Origin: Poriferisodalis sp965215815 | GTDB taxonomy: Bacteria; Actinomycetota; Acidimicrobiia; Acidimicrobiales; Poriferisodalaceae | Assembly: GCF_965215815.1 (NCBI RefSeq) | Contig: NZ_CBDCEO010000013.1 | Coordinates: forward strand, 620,001 to 684,000 | DNA length: 64,000 nt | Direction: 5' to 3' | Part shown: piece after piece, positions 31,776 through 40,782 of the stretch | Layout of the letters: each line of letters begins with the position of its first letter | Numbering within the stretch: position 1 is the first letter of the stretch | Position numbers and translations under genes: made by a program | Notes under the pieces: generated by a model | Told to the model about the DNA's origin: nothing | What the model saw: the letters and a program-made list of their open reading frames with translations, nothing else | The model's database searches: none

Positions 31776-32618
31776 GTGACCAAACCCGAGAAATGGTCCG
31801 ATCCGGACAAGAAGCTGTTCCCCCACCAGGTGGGATTCACCGCGCCGCCCATGGATTTCGACGCCGCGCCCAGCGATTTCCTGCGTATGTGCCCGGACAC
31901 CGTCGGCGTGCACGGGCGCCTGCTGCACGCCCCCGACTATGCGCACCGGCTCAGCGACCGGGCCGGTCTCTTCCCCTTGCTGGAAGAGACCGTGCACTGT
32001 CTCAGCAACAGCGGCGCCGACGTCGTCGGCCAGGTCGGCACGAACTGGGTGCATGCCAGCGGCACCGACGCTTCCGACATCCGGCGTTTCGTCGCCGAGA
32101 TGTCCGACAAGTACGAGACACCGTTCCACATGGCCGGCCTGACGCTGGTGGAAGCCTGCGAGGCGCACGGATACGAGCGGATCGCGCTCAATGCCGTGTA
32201 CTTCTGGCCCGACTGGCGCGACGGGGTCGTGAGGTTCCTGCGCAGTGCGGGCATCGACGTGGTGTGGGCAGGGAACTTCATCGACCAAGGCTGGTACGCC
32301 ACCCAGGAAGAGGTGAACGACCACACTTGGATCTTCCCCGGCGACCTCGCATTGAAGTCGACGAAGTACGCGCTCGACCAGGCCCCCGACGTGGACGCAG
32401 TACTGGTGAACGGCATGTCCAACTACCGCGGCGCGGACGGTCTGCCGCGGCGCTTCGTCAGCCTTGCAGCCGACATCGAAGCGGCGATCGGGGTCCCGAT
32501 AATCGGGTCGGACATCAGCCTCTACTGGCGCATCTTCGGTTCGTTGGGCGTCGCCCCACTCGGGCGCCACGGCTCGCTGCTCGCGTCGCTGCAGAATCCC
32601 GAACCCCCATGCAGCTGA
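31776..32618 (+). CDS. Asp/Glu racemase-superfamily protein, maleate isomerase/arylmalonate decarboxylase-like
   Basis: 280 residues. MCPDTVGVHGRLLHAPDY near the N-terminus, GQVGTNWVHASG in the middle and LVNGMSNYRG later follow the maleate cis-trans isomerase layout. The first catalytic Cys position of maleate isomerase (GxN/C) reads N/W here, and the second region has VNGMS rather than a CTS-type cysteine, so it may be a decarboxylase or another activity. It overlaps the AcnX large-subunit gene by 10 bp. Confidence 0.7.
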   Translation: MTKPEKWSDPDKKLFPHQVGFTAPPMDFDAAPSDFLRMCPDTVGVHGRLLHAPDYAHRLSDRAGLFPLLEETVHCLSNSGADVVGQVGTNWVHASGTDASDIRRFVAEMSDKYETPFHMAGLTLVEACEAHGYERIALNAVYFWPDWRDGVVRFLRSAGIDVVWAGNFIDQGWYATQEEVNDHTWIFPGDLALKSTKYALDQAPDVDAVLVNGMSNYRGADGLPRRFVSLAADIEAAIGVPIIGSDISLYWRIFGSLGVAPLGRHGSLLASLQNPEPPCS

Positions 32619-33850
32619 ACGAACTGCGCGAGCGACTCGGACAGGGGGACCGCGCACGACAGCTGGCAACACGCCTGGTCCTCAGCGCTGCGGAACTCAG
32701 CGGTGCAACTGAGCTGGTGCCCATCGAGATGGCGCACATCAGCGCCTGCCACTACTCGGGCCGCGCCTCACTCGATTTCGCCGAGTTCCTGCTTCGCAAC
32801 GGCGCCCGCTTCACCGTGCCCACGCACACCAATGCCAGCCTCATCGCCTGCGCCACGCCGACCCTGCGGCCCGAGTCGAACGATCCCGAGTCGGTGGCTG
32901 GCGCCCGACGGCTCATGGAGATTTACGAGCAGCTCGGTGCAACGCCGATGTGGACGTGTGCGCCGTACCAGCAGCCGGACGGACGGCCCGGCTTCGGCCA
33001 GCACGTGGCGGCTGCGGAGTCGAACGCTGTCTCGTTCTTCAACTCGGTCCTCGGCGCCCGCACCAACAAGTACGGCGACTTCCTCGACGTCAGCGCTGCG
33101 GTCGTCGGGGCGGTGCCGCTCTCGGGTTTGCACACCGATGACGGCCGAGGGGCGACACACCTGTTCCGTCTCCAGCTGCCCGACTCAGCGTCCGACGCTG
33201 AGCACGAAGACGCATCGTTGGCGCATCTCGTCGGGATCATCGTCGGTCGGCTGACGGGCACCCGTGTCCCGGTGATCGACGGCATGGGCCCGCTCGGCGA
33301 AGACCAACTCAAGGCTGTCGCCGCCGCGGCAGCATCCTCCGGCTCTGTGGCGATGTTCCACGTCGTCGGCGTGACGCCCGAAGCGGCCACGCTCGAAGCG
33401 GCCACCGGAGGTCGCACGCCCGCACGTCAAACCGTCATCGACACCGGAATGCTCGCCGAAACCCGCGCCGCGTTGTCGACTCGCTCGTCGGGTTGGCTCA
33501 GTGCAGTGTGCTTGGGGACGCCGCATTTCTCGACGGAAGAATTCGGCGAGCTACTGCGATTGCTCGACGGCCGCAGCACCCGAGTGCAGATGCTCGTCAC
33601 GACGAGCCGAGCCGTCCTCGCCGAAATCGATGCCCTCGGCTGGAGACCTCAGCTCGCCGATGCAGGCGTGCGTGTGATCTGCGACACCTGCACGTATTAC
33701 CCGCCGACACCCACCGGCGTCAGCGGGTTCGTCATGACGAATTCGGCGAAGTGGGCCTACTACGCGCCCGGAACGCTGGGTGTCGAGGTTGCGTTCGGCA
33801 GCCTCCGCGCCTGCGTCGAGTCGGCGATTGGCGGCGAGGTCGTGCTGTGA
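32609..33850 (+). CDS. Aconitase X catalytic (large) subunit
   Basis: 413-residue AcnX-type dehydratase subunit. The HISACHYSG segment, PTHTNAS, and GARTNKYGDFLDVSAAVVGA then VPLSGLHTD are characteristic. Known AcnX enzymes dehydrate cis-3-hydroxy-L-proline in bacteria or mevalonate 5-phosphate in archaea, with an iron-sulphur cluster. The small subunit follows with a GTGA overlap. In this operon it is expected to remove water from a hydroxylated intermediate, perhaps one made by the dioxygenase. The start at 32609 gives the family-like N-terminus MQLNELRERLGQGD. Confidence 0.87.
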   Translation: MQLNELRERLGQGDRARQLATRLVLSAAELSGATELVPIEMAHISACHYSGRASLDFAEFLLRNGARFTVPTHTNASLIACATPTLRPESNDPESVAGARRLMEIYEQLGATPMWTCAPYQQPDGRPGFGQHVAAAESNAVSFFNSVLGARTNKYGDFLDVSAAVVGAVPLSGLHTDDGRGATHLFRLQLPDSASDAEHEDASLAHLVGIIVGRLTGTRVPVIDGMGPLGEDQLKAVAAAAASSGSVAMFHVVGVTPEAATLEAATGGRTPARQTVIDTGMLAETRAALSTRSSGWLSAVCLGTPHFSTEEFGELLRLLDGRSTRVQMLVTTSRAVLAEIDALGWRPQLADAGVRVICDTCTYYPPTPTGVSGFVMTNSAKWAYYAPGTLGVEVAFGSLRACVESAIGGEVVL

Positions 33851-34251
33851 GGATCGACGGCCACTCGCTGCACGGAGGCTCGGCGAGCGGTGAGGTGGCC
33901 AAGCTGAACGACACGATCAGCTTCTGGGGCGGCATCGACATGTCCGGAACGATCATCGATCAGGCCCACCCCCAAGCGGGCACCTCGATCGCCGGGAAGA
34001 TCGTTGCGCTCGCGGGATCGCGCGGGTCGTGCGCCACGCCGGCTGCGCTCTGCGAGATGCTCCGCCGAGGCACAGGGCCTGCAGCCATCCTGGTCACTGA
34101 GCCCGACATCAACGTCGTCGTCGGGGCGATGGTTGCGGCCGAGCTGTACGCGGTCGACTGCCCCGTCGTGCTCATCGAGCCAGCTCGGTTCGACAATCTC
34201 ATCGCCGGTGAGACCGTGGAGGTTGGGGCGAACCGTGCACGTATTCCGTAG
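33847..34251 (+). CDS. Aconitase X small (swivel) subunit, DUF126
   Basis: 134 residues beginning MRIDGHSLHGGSASGEVAKL. ISFWGGIDMSGTIIDQAHPQ and IVALAGSRGSCATPAALCEM are hallmark segments of the AcnX swivelling domain. The GTG overlaps the large-subunit stop, so both parts are made together. They form the bacterial two-gene arrangement of AcnX. Confidence 0.88.
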   Translation: MRIDGHSLHGGSASGEVAKLNDTISFWGGIDMSGTIIDQAHPQAGTSIAGKIVALAGSRGSCATPAALCEMLRRGTGPAAILVTEPDINVVVGAMVAAELYAVDCPVVLIEPARFDNLIAGETVEVGANRARIP

Positions 34252-34708
34252 ATCACTTCGGCTGGCCGGCGCGGCGGTCGGGCTCGCGCTCGTTGCCGGC
34301 GCGTGCGGCTACTACGACGATTCGACCGAAGTGATCAATCCAGCGCCCCCCGGCGCCGATGCTTCTGTGAGAGGCACCATCACCTACCGCGAGCGCATCG
34401 CACTCACGCCCGATGCCGTCGTCACCGTGCAGCTGCGCGACACGACCTACGCAGATGCCGCCGCAGTGCTCATCGCCGAGCAGATCATCGCCAGCCCGGG
34501 CCAGGTGCCCATCGACTTCGACGTGCGTTACCCCAGCGACGAAATTGACGACCGCAACACGTATTCAGTCTCGGCGGTGATCACCGAGTCGGACGGCCGC
34601 ATGGCGTTCACCAACGACACCTCCTACGACGTCATCACCCGCGGCAACCCGCGCCGCGTCGACATGACCCTGGTGATGGTGGAGCCGCCGCCCGAGCTGG
34701 CGCCGTAG
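34235..34708 (+). CDS. YbaY-type lipoprotein
   Basis: 157 residues with a lipoprotein signal (SLRLAGAAVGLALVAGAC) followed by a YbaY/YscW beta domain: GTITYRERIALTPDAVVTVQ then ASPGQVPIDFDVRYPSDEID. Such domains occur in envelope lipoproteins of unknown role. It overlaps the AcnX small subunit by 17 bp but is functionally unrelated as far as can be seen. Confidence 0.78.
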   Translation: MHVFRRSLRLAGAAVGLALVAGACGYYDDSTEVINPAPPGADASVRGTITYRERIALTPDAVVTVQLRDTTYADAAAVLIAEQIIASPGQVPIDFDVRYPSDEIDDRNTYSVSAVITESDGRMAFTNDTSYDVITRGNPRRVDMTLVMVEPPPELAP

Positions 34709-34709
34709 A

Positions 34710-36050
34710 TCAGCCGCCACCGACGGTTGCGGCGGGTTGCGGTCGCCGTGTCACACGCCTCACCCCGGTGAACGTCAAGAAGGTGGCCACAATCAGCGCC
34801 ACGCCGAAGAGCGCATTGGCGTAGTTCACGCCCCGGTATTCGAATGTCGCGTACAGCGCACCCGAGGTCAGCCCGGCCAATGCGCCCGAGCCGATCATGG
34901 CGAAGTCACCGACGCCTTGCACTGCGACTCGTTGGTGGATGGGATACAGCGTCACCAGCAGGCTCGACGCTGCGATCACCCCGAAGCACCAGCCCAAGCC
35001 GATGAGGAAGTTCCCCATGAACACACCCACCGCGCCCGTGGGCGGCGTGACTGCCGCCCACCACGCTCCCCAGGTGCACAGACCGCCCGCGATGTACAGC
35101 ATCGGATAGTTGCCGATGCGGTCGGTGAGCTGCCCGATGACCGGCGAGAACAGGTACATGCCCAGAATGTGGAACCCCATCATGAACCCGATGGCGTTCT
35201 GGGACTGGCCGCCCGCATCCATGTGCAATGGCGTCAGCGCCATGACGCCCACCATGGTCACCTGGCTGACGACCATCGCCAGCACGGCCAGACGAGCCTG
35301 TGGTTTCTGCCAGATCAGTGCCAGCGCGTCGCGCGCCGTTGGCGTCGGCAACGCTGCCGATCGGCCGCGGGCGCCATTGAGTGATTCGCTGACTTCGTTC
35401 GCGACCACCAGCGGGTCGGGCCGCAGGAACAGCTCCACGATTGCGGCGGCAACCAGGAACATGAAAGCAGCGAATACGTACGAGCCGGTCTTGTCGGGCA
35501 GTCCGATTGTGCGGCCGACGTCGCTCGCAAAGCCCGACACCACCGAGCCGGCGGTCGAGCCGAACGTCGTGGCCCACACGATCATGCTGATCGTGCTGGC
35601 GCGCCGGTGCTCGGGTGCGAGATCGGACGCTGCGTAGCGAGTCGCCAAGTTGGCCGCGCTGCCGGCTCCCGCGCCGAACACGCCCAGACACAGCAGCGGA
35701 TAGCTCAGCAGGATTGCGCCGAGCACCGCGAGCGTCGAACCCCCGGCCCCTACGAGGTACCCGAAACGCAGCCCGACGCGCCGCCCGTGGCGGTTCATCA
35801 ACTTCGACATCGGCACGGCAACCGCTGCTGCACCGATCGACAAGCAACTGGCCGCGATCGTGGCAAGTGTCGCGCTGCCCGTGATGTCCTTTGCGAGCAG
35901 AGCACTCACGATGTACGTCGCCACGAGGCCGAAGCCACCCGCGGCCTGGCTGGCGATCAGCACGACAACGGTGCGCTTTTGAATGCGCGCCTGGTCCGAA
36001 CTCGAGTACGCGGACGCTCGATGCACCGCAAACACCGAGCCCTCCGACAT
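34710..36050 (-). CDS. MFS transporter
   Basis: 446 residues with about 12 membrane segments. The cytoplasmic loop motif MNRHGRRVGLRFGY lies after helix 2 and is repeated in a shorter form as GQLTDRIGNYPM in the second half. The family exports or imports small organic molecules by proton coupling. It converges on the end of the AcnX cluster and could carry its substrate, but there is no direct evidence. The ATG at 36050 is preferred to an upstream one at 36092. Confidence 0.85.
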   Translation of the reverse strand: MSEGSVFAVHRASAYSSSDQARIQKRTVVVLIASQAAGGFGLVATYIVSALLAKDITGSATLATIAASCLSIGAAAVAVPMSKLMNRHGRRVGLRFGYLVGAGGSTLAVLGAILLSYPLLCLGVFGAGAGSAANLATRYAASDLAPEHRRASTISMIVWATTFGSTAGSVVSGFASDVGRTIGLPDKTGSYVFAAFMFLVAAAIVELFLRPDPLVVANEVSESLNGARGRSAALPTPTARDALALIWQKPQARLAVLAMVVSQVTMVGVMALTPLHMDAGGQSQNAIGFMMGFHILGMYLFSPVIGQLTDRIGNYPMLYIAGGLCTWGAWWAAVTPPTGAVGVFMGNFLIGLGWCFGVIAASSLLVTLYPIHQRVAVQGVGDFAMIGSGALAGLTSGALYATFEYRGVNYANALFGVALIVATFLTFTGVRRVTRRPQPAATVGGG

Positions 36051-36142
36051 CGCTACAGCATGGCGCATGTGCAGGCGCGTCGCACGGTGCACCGTCCCGG
36101 CGCCACGGCGGCATCCCGATCGGTCCGCGTAAGGTCCCGCAA
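36051..36142. promoter_or_regulatory. Divergent promoter region of the MFS transporter and LLM oxidoreductase
   Basis: 92 bp between two divergent starts must hold both promoters. No consensus boxes stand out. Confidence 0.4.
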
Positions 36143-37021
36143 ATGCACGTCGGCATCACTCCCATCAACTCAGCCGCCTACCTCGACCCCGGATACCTGC
36201 GATCGTTCGCACAGCAGCTCGAAGAGCTCGGCTACGAGTCGGTGTGGACGTTCGAGCACGTGATCGTGCCCCACGACTACGAGAGCCGGTACCCGTACCA
36301 CCCCAGCGGCAAGCTGGGCCTCCCGACGGACGTGGGCTTCACCGACCCGTTCATCGCGCTGACGTACGTCGCGGGGGCCACGCAGCGCCTGCGCCTGGGT
36401 ACCGGCGTCAACATCGTCACCCAGGCCAACGCGCTGTACTTCGCCAAACAGGCGTCATCGCTCGACCATCTGTCCGGCGGACGGCTGGAGCTAGGCATCG
36501 GCGTGGGCTGGCTGGAAGAGGAGTTCGACGCCATCGGTGTGCCGTTCGGCCGCCGGGGTGCGCGTGCCGACGAGTACATCGACGCGATGACGGCCGCCTG
36601 GAGCGGCGAGGACGTGGATTTTCGCGGCGAGTTCCTGAATTGGACCGGGTTCTCGATGCTGCCGACGCCGGCGCAGCGACCCCGTATGCCGCTGCTCATT
36701 GGCGGCACGACGCCGCCAGCCATCCGCCGCTTGGTGGCCCGCGGCGACGGCTGGTACGTCATCCACAAAGACCTCGACGACTTCAAGCGCCTGATCGGCG
36801 AGATGCACGCCGAGTGCGACCGCCAAGGCCGCGACCCCGCCGAGCTGGCGTTGACCGCATACTGGAACTACCACCGCGAGGGGCTCGAAAGCCTCGAGGT
36901 GTACCGCGACCACGGCGTGCAGCGACTGTTGGTCAACACCGCTGCGCTGCGCATGGGACGCCCCGAAGACGCCATCGCGCAGTTCGCCGAAGAGGCCCTG
37001 CCGGCCTGCGCCGAGGCATGA
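36143..37021 (+). CDS. LLM-class F420-dependent oxidoreductase
   Basis: 292 residues of the luciferase-like TIM-barrel family: MHVGITPINSAAYLDPGYLR at the start, RLRLGTGVNIVTQANALYFA, then SGGRLELGIGVGWLEEEFDA. It is very similar in layout to TIGR03619-type F420 enzymes of actinobacteria. It probably reduces or oxidises an organic substrate with F420 or FMN. The substrate is unknown. The ATG at 36143 gives the standard family N-terminus. Confidence 0.88.
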   Translation: MHVGITPINSAAYLDPGYLRSFAQQLEELGYESVWTFEHVIVPHDYESRYPYHPSGKLGLPTDVGFTDPFIALTYVAGATQRLRLGTGVNIVTQANALYFAKQASSLDHLSGGRLELGIGVGWLEEEFDAIGVPFGRRGARADEYIDAMTAAWSGEDVDFRGEFLNWTGFSMLPTPAQRPRMPLLIGGTTPPAIRRLVARGDGWYVIHKDLDDFKRLIGEMHAECDRQGRDPAELALTAYWNYHREGLESLEVYRDHGVQRLLVNTAALRMGRPEDAIAQFAEEALPACAEA

Positions 37022-37049
37022 CGGCGTTTGGCGCTCGCCCGGTGGTGCC

Positions 37050-37436
37050 TCAGCCGTCTCCGATGGAGATGCGGATGCTTCCGGAGGGGTGCAGCGAGCA
37101 GTAGCTGCTGAAGGCCGCCGCCTCACCGAAGCTGTGCTCGGAACTTTCGCCTGGCCCAACCTCGAAGGGGCCGATGGTGTGTGCCACCGAGTCACGATTC
37201 ACGATGATCAACACATCGCGCAGCTTGAAGTCCAGCTCGTCGGGAATGACTTCCACGTCCTCGCCGGCAGCCAGGCGCTCCGCTGTGCCAGGCGGGATGT
37301 CGATCGTGTGAGTCTCCGGATCGGGCTGGTCGACAAAGCGCGAGACGACGACAGGGATCGCTGCAATCAGCAATCCGCCCAGCAGGTACAGCAGCAGAGT
37401 CCGCTGGTTGGGCCAGCCGACATCTCGACGGCGCAT
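37050..37436 (-). CDS. Membrane-anchored cupredoxin
   Basis: 128 residues. One N-terminal membrane helix (about 12-32) is followed by a plastocyanin-like domain with copper ligands: His in SVAHTIGPF, then Cys and His in SSYCSLHPSG. The usual C-terminal Met is replaced by sequence ending IRISIGDG. It faces outside the membrane and probably shuttles electrons. It starts 1 bp after the enoyl-CoA hydratase stop. Confidence 0.8.
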   Translation of the reverse strand: MRRRDVGWPNQRTLLLYLLGGLLIAAIPVVVSRFVDQPDPETHTIDIPPGTAERLAAGEDVEVIPDELDFKLRDVLIIVNRDSVAHTIGPFEVGPGESSEHSFGEAAAFSSYCSLHPSGSIRISIGDG

Positions 37437-37437
37437 G

Positions 37438-38235
37438 TCAATCGTCGGACCAGTTGCGCTCGTTCTGGTCGAAGTAGGTCTGACGGGCGGTGCGGGAGCT
37501 GTCGCTCTTGCCCATGTACCCCACGGCGACGTGGTCGAGGTGGTTGATCGCTCGGCCCAACGGCATCGCCTGTGCGTTGATGGACGCCTTCGACGCTGTC
37601 ACCGGCACCGGTGGCTGGTTCACGACTGCTGCGGCCAGCCGCTCGGCGGCGGGCACCAGCTCGTCGTCGCTCGACACCGTCTCGGTAAAGAAGCCGAACT
37701 TGTCCAGCTCTTCCATCCCGTAGGTGCGCCCGAGGATCAGCATCTCCTTGGCACGGTGCGGACCGACCAGGTTGACCAGCGCGGGGACCGAGTGCCACGT
37801 CAGGTTGAAGCCGATGCTGACCTCGTTGAGCGTGAGGCTGATCGACGGGCTGCCGATGCGGAAATCGCACGCAGCGGGCAGCACGCCTCCCCCGCCGATC
37901 ATGTAGCCGTGGCACAGGGCGATGGTGATCGGGTTGAGGTGCATCAGCGTGTCGTACATGCGGGCGCCGTGCTTCGAGCCCAGCATTGAGTCCAGGCTGC
38001 TGCCGCGCTGTTGCTTGAGGTCAGCGCCCGACGAGAGGCTCTTGCCCTCGCCACGCACGATCACGACCCGCACGCCGGGGTCGGCGTCAAGCGCGAGACA
38101 TGCCGCATGCACATCAGCCACCAGCTGGGCATTAACGGCATTGTGCACTTCAGGCCGGTTCAAAACCAGGTGGCGTACCGGTCCGTCGCCGTCCACCCGC
38201 ACCGTCTCGAATGCCGTCGCTGCGTCTGCCGTCAT
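37438..38235 (-). CDS. Enoyl-CoA hydratase/isomerase family protein
   Basis: 265-residue crotonase-fold enzyme. LVLNRPEVHNAVN near the N-terminus and the oxyanion-hole segments SSGADL and GYMIGGGGVLPAACDF are clear, with LNEVSIGFNLTW holding the likely acidic catalytic residue. It hydrates or isomerises an acyl-CoA double bond. Coupling to a cupredoxin gene is unusual. It may belong with the CoA-transferase and acyl-CoA-dehydrogenase-like genes nearby. Confidence 0.87.
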   Translation of the reverse strand: MTADAATAFETVRVDGDGPVRHLVLNRPEVHNAVNAQLVADVHAACLALDADPGVRVVIVRGEGKSLSSGADLKQQRGSSLDSMLGSKHGARMYDTLMHLNPITIALCHGYMIGGGGVLPAACDFRIGSPSISLTLNEVSIGFNLTWHSVPALVNLVGPHRAKEMLILGRTYGMEELDKFGFFTETVSSDDELVPAAERLAAAVVNQPPVPVTASKASINAQAMPLGRAINHLDHVAVGYMGKSDSSRTARQTYFDQNERNWSDD

Positions 38236-38349
38236 CGCCGCGCTCCCGGGTCAAGTCCAACGTTCACGCTGGCAGTTTGACATGCCGCGCCTCCGCTCAG
38301 CCCAGGCGACATGGGTGACCGGCTCGGGCCGGCCACAGCAGCAGCCTTA

Positions 38350-39393
38350 TCAGCCGCCGTAGTCGGGCGCGGCGCCGGAACCCTCGTCAAAGCCGAGGCC
38401 CATCAGGTCGCCGAAATCGCCCACGATCTCATCGGCGGGCGGCGCCTCGATCGTGATGTCGGCGTCGTAGTCGTAGAAGTCGATCACGATGGCGAATTCT
38501 GGGATGTCCTCGGCGTCGGCGCCGAATCCCTCCGCGAGGTCCCCGAACATCGACCCCAGATCCAGACTGATGCGCCTCGTGAGGCCCTCGCCGTCGATCC
38601 AGATGTCGGTGGCCAAGCCATCGCCGAACATTTCCGCGGGGAACGGGGCCGACCCGCCGCTGCCATCGGCCCCAGTCCCCTGTGATGCGGTCCCTTGCGA
38701 TTCGGCCAAGGCCACAGCATCGAGGGTGTAGCGGAGGACGGTCATCGGTTCGCCGTCGATGTCCTCAGACCCAATGGTCTCGACATCGGTCAGGAATTCG
38801 ATCAGATGGGCGTTGTCGTTCGGCGCAGGGCAGACGCCGGCGCGGGGGGCCTCACCGGGCAGCGGCGATGGGCACAAGATGCCCATGCCCGCTGCTGCGG
38901 TGGCGTCGAGAGTGAACCAGCCCTCGGGCGGTTGCCCAAGGGCCTGGCCCTGCAACTCTTTGGGAACGGCAAAGCGGACGTAGGTGGCACCGTCGACCAT
39001 CACGATCTCGAAGGCGATACCACCCCCGACCGGATCGTCGACGCTCATCGTCATCGCCATATTGGCGTCGGGGTCGACCTCGAACGACAGCGCAATCGCT
39101 GCCATTCCTCCGAAGTCAGATTGCATCTCGCCGCGCACCGAGCGCCCCGCGCTCGACTCGAACGCATGAGTGAGCAGCTCCAGCGGATCCGTGGGAAGTG
39201 CAGCCGCAGTCGTTGCCGGCGCAGTTGTCACAGGCGCAGCGGTGGTTGCCGGCGCAGAGGTCTGCGGAGTCGTCGCCTGCGTCGCGACGTCTCCCCCACC
39301 GTCGTCGTCGGCGCCACCACCGCACGCCGCGGCAACGAGTGTCAGCGCCGCGAGGGCCGCGGCAAATCTCGCCCAGCGAGCTTTCACAGTCAT
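38350..39393 (-). CDS. LppX/LprAFG-like lipoprotein
   Basis: 347 residues. The lipoprotein signal ends LAALTLVAAACGGG. A Thr/Ala/Pro-rich linker (about 30-65) follows, then a beta-rich domain like the LppX_LprAFG fold, which binds lipids at the cell surface in actinobacteria. Acidic overall. A ribosome binding site AAGGAG precedes the ATG at 39393, so longer frames upstream are rejected. It is monocistronic. Confidence 0.7.
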   Translation of the reverse strand: MTVKARWARFAAALAALTLVAAACGGGADDDGGGDVATQATTPQTSAPATTAAPVTTAPATTAAALPTDPLELLTHAFESSAGRSVRGEMQSDFGGMAAIALSFEVDPDANMAMTMSVDDPVGGGIAFEIVMVDGATYVRFAVPKELQGQALGQPPEGWFTLDATAAAGMGILCPSPLPGEAPRAGVCPAPNDNAHLIEFLTDVETIGSEDIDGEPMTVLRYTLDAVALAESQGTASQGTGADGSGGSAPFPAEMFGDGLATDIWIDGEGLTRRISLDLGSMFGDLAEGFGADAEDIPEFAIVIDFYDYDADITIEAPPADEIVGDFGDLMGLGFDEGSGAAPDYGG

Positions 39394-39538
39394 CAACTCC
39401 TTGCCGGAACGGCGAAACAAGGTGTTCGGCGCCGCGGACACGCTCCGGCTCTTTGGCCAGTATCTCAGTAGTTCATGTCCGCGAACGGTCACATATTTCG
39501 CGTTGCTGGCTTTTGAAAATCGGCCGTGAGCAGCTCAG

Positions 39539-40732
39539 CTACAGCGGATGGGCGCCGGGGTCCATGCCCAGACGCGTGCGGCCGTAAGCCTCGCCGACGG
39601 TGTCGAGGTCGGCGACTTGGTGCTGGCTCGCCATCGTCGCGTCGCGGAATGCCTGCTGCAGGCGGCTGCCGTCGAACACGGCCCGTCCCCCGGCCGCTGT
39701 GGTGACCCGGTCGAGTGCACGGCGGCACAGCTCGATGGCGTAGCTGCCCTGGTACTTGGCGTGGGCTCGCAGCTGCTTGGAATCGGCCCCGTCGGCAGCG
39801 TGGCGCAACAGCCCGATCGTGTCTTCGATGAGCAGCTCCGCCGAGCGCACTTCGGTGTTTGCCTCGGCGAGGCGCATGTGCAGACCCGGTCGTCTGGACT
39901 TCGGCGAACCCATGTAGCGGTCCTCCTGCACGCCGAAACGGTCGGCGGCATCGTCGAGCCCGGCGCGGGCGAGACCGAGCGCAGCGGCGGCCACGTGCAC
40001 CGCCAGCCCGGGCAGGACCGGTGTGCGGTACACGCTGGTGCGGTGACGGTTCGACCACGGCGAGCGTCCGCCCAGCAGATCGCCGGAGTCGATCGTTCGG
40101 TGCGTCGGCACGTACGCCTGGTCCGCGACCACGTCGCACGAGCCGGTACCGCGCAGCCCGATCGCATACCAGTTGTCGTCGATCTCGATGTCGTTCCGCG
40201 GGATGACCACGTGGAGCAGGCGCGGCCGCTCCCCTTCGGCCAACACTTGGGAGCCCAGCAAGAACCACTCGCCCCAGATCGCCCCGCTGGTGAACGGCCA
40301 GCGGCCGTCGATGAGCCACCCGCCGTCGCACTCGGCGGCCGAGCCGACCGGCGCCAGCGAGCCGGGCACGATCGCGTCGGGATCGGCCCCGTACACCTCG
40401 TCCTGCAATTCCTCGGTCATCGAGCCGAGCATCCAGCTGTGCCCGACCAGCACCATCAGCACCCAGGCGGCAGCGCCGTCGTACAGGGCGGCCTCGCGCA
40501 CGTTGGCGACCATGTCGGCGAACTCCCGCTCGTCACCTCCCGCGCGTTCGGGCACCAGCAGGCGCAGGGCGCCCGCGTCGCGCAGCGCTGTCATCGAGCC
40601 CTCGGCCAGCCGGCGGTGCTCCTCGTTCCAGGCGGCATGTTCGGTCAGCACGGCGCCGGTGCCCTCGTCGATGCGCAGGTCCGGGCCTGAGCCGTTCGAG
40701 CCAGCCGAATCAGGCACTTCGGTTGCGCTCAT
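39539..40732 (-). CDS. Acyl-CoA dehydrogenase-fold flavin monooxygenase (HsaA-like)
   Basis: 397 residues. The acyl-CoA dehydrogenase N-terminal helical, middle beta (WPFTSGAIWGEWFLLGSQVL) and C-terminal helical domains are present. The pattern RTFDSGD-like HRTIDSGDLLGG and lack of the catalytic Glu context match HsaA/group D flavin monooxygenases, which use reduced flavin from a partner reductase. It probably hydroxylates an aromatic or terpenoid compound. The flavodoxin-like reductases at 42.6 kb and 49.0 kb are candidate partners. Confidence 0.78.
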   Translation of the reverse strand: MSATEVPDSAGSNGSGPDLRIDEGTGAVLTEHAAWNEEHRRLAEGSMTALRDAGALRLLVPERAGGDEREFADMVANVREAALYDGAAAWVLMVLVGHSWMLGSMTEELQDEVYGADPDAIVPGSLAPVGSAAECDGGWLIDGRWPFTSGAIWGEWFLLGSQVLAEGERPRLLHVVIPRNDIEIDDNWYAIGLRGTGSCDVVADQAYVPTHRTIDSGDLLGGRSPWSNRHRTSVYRTPVLPGLAVHVAAAALGLARAGLDDAADRFGVQEDRYMGSPKSRRPGLHMRLAEANTEVRSAELLIEDTIGLLRHAADGADSKQLRAHAKYQGSYAIELCRRALDRVTTAAGGRAVFDGSRLQQAFRDATMASQHQVADLDTVGEAYGRTRLGMDPGAHPL

Positions 40733-40782
40733 CTCACTATTCCTACTGCACTTCGGTCTTCACGTCTGCGAGTTCGCTGCGC

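Noticed and set aside
34906..36168. Minus-strand frame of 420 codons overlapping the MFS transporter
   Set aside because: Shadow of the transporter in another frame. It has no hydrophobic periodicity of its own.
39548..40690. Plus-strand frame of 380 codons opposite the HsaA-like gene
   Set aside because: Antisense of a well-supported enzyme. His/Gln/Arg-rich composition.
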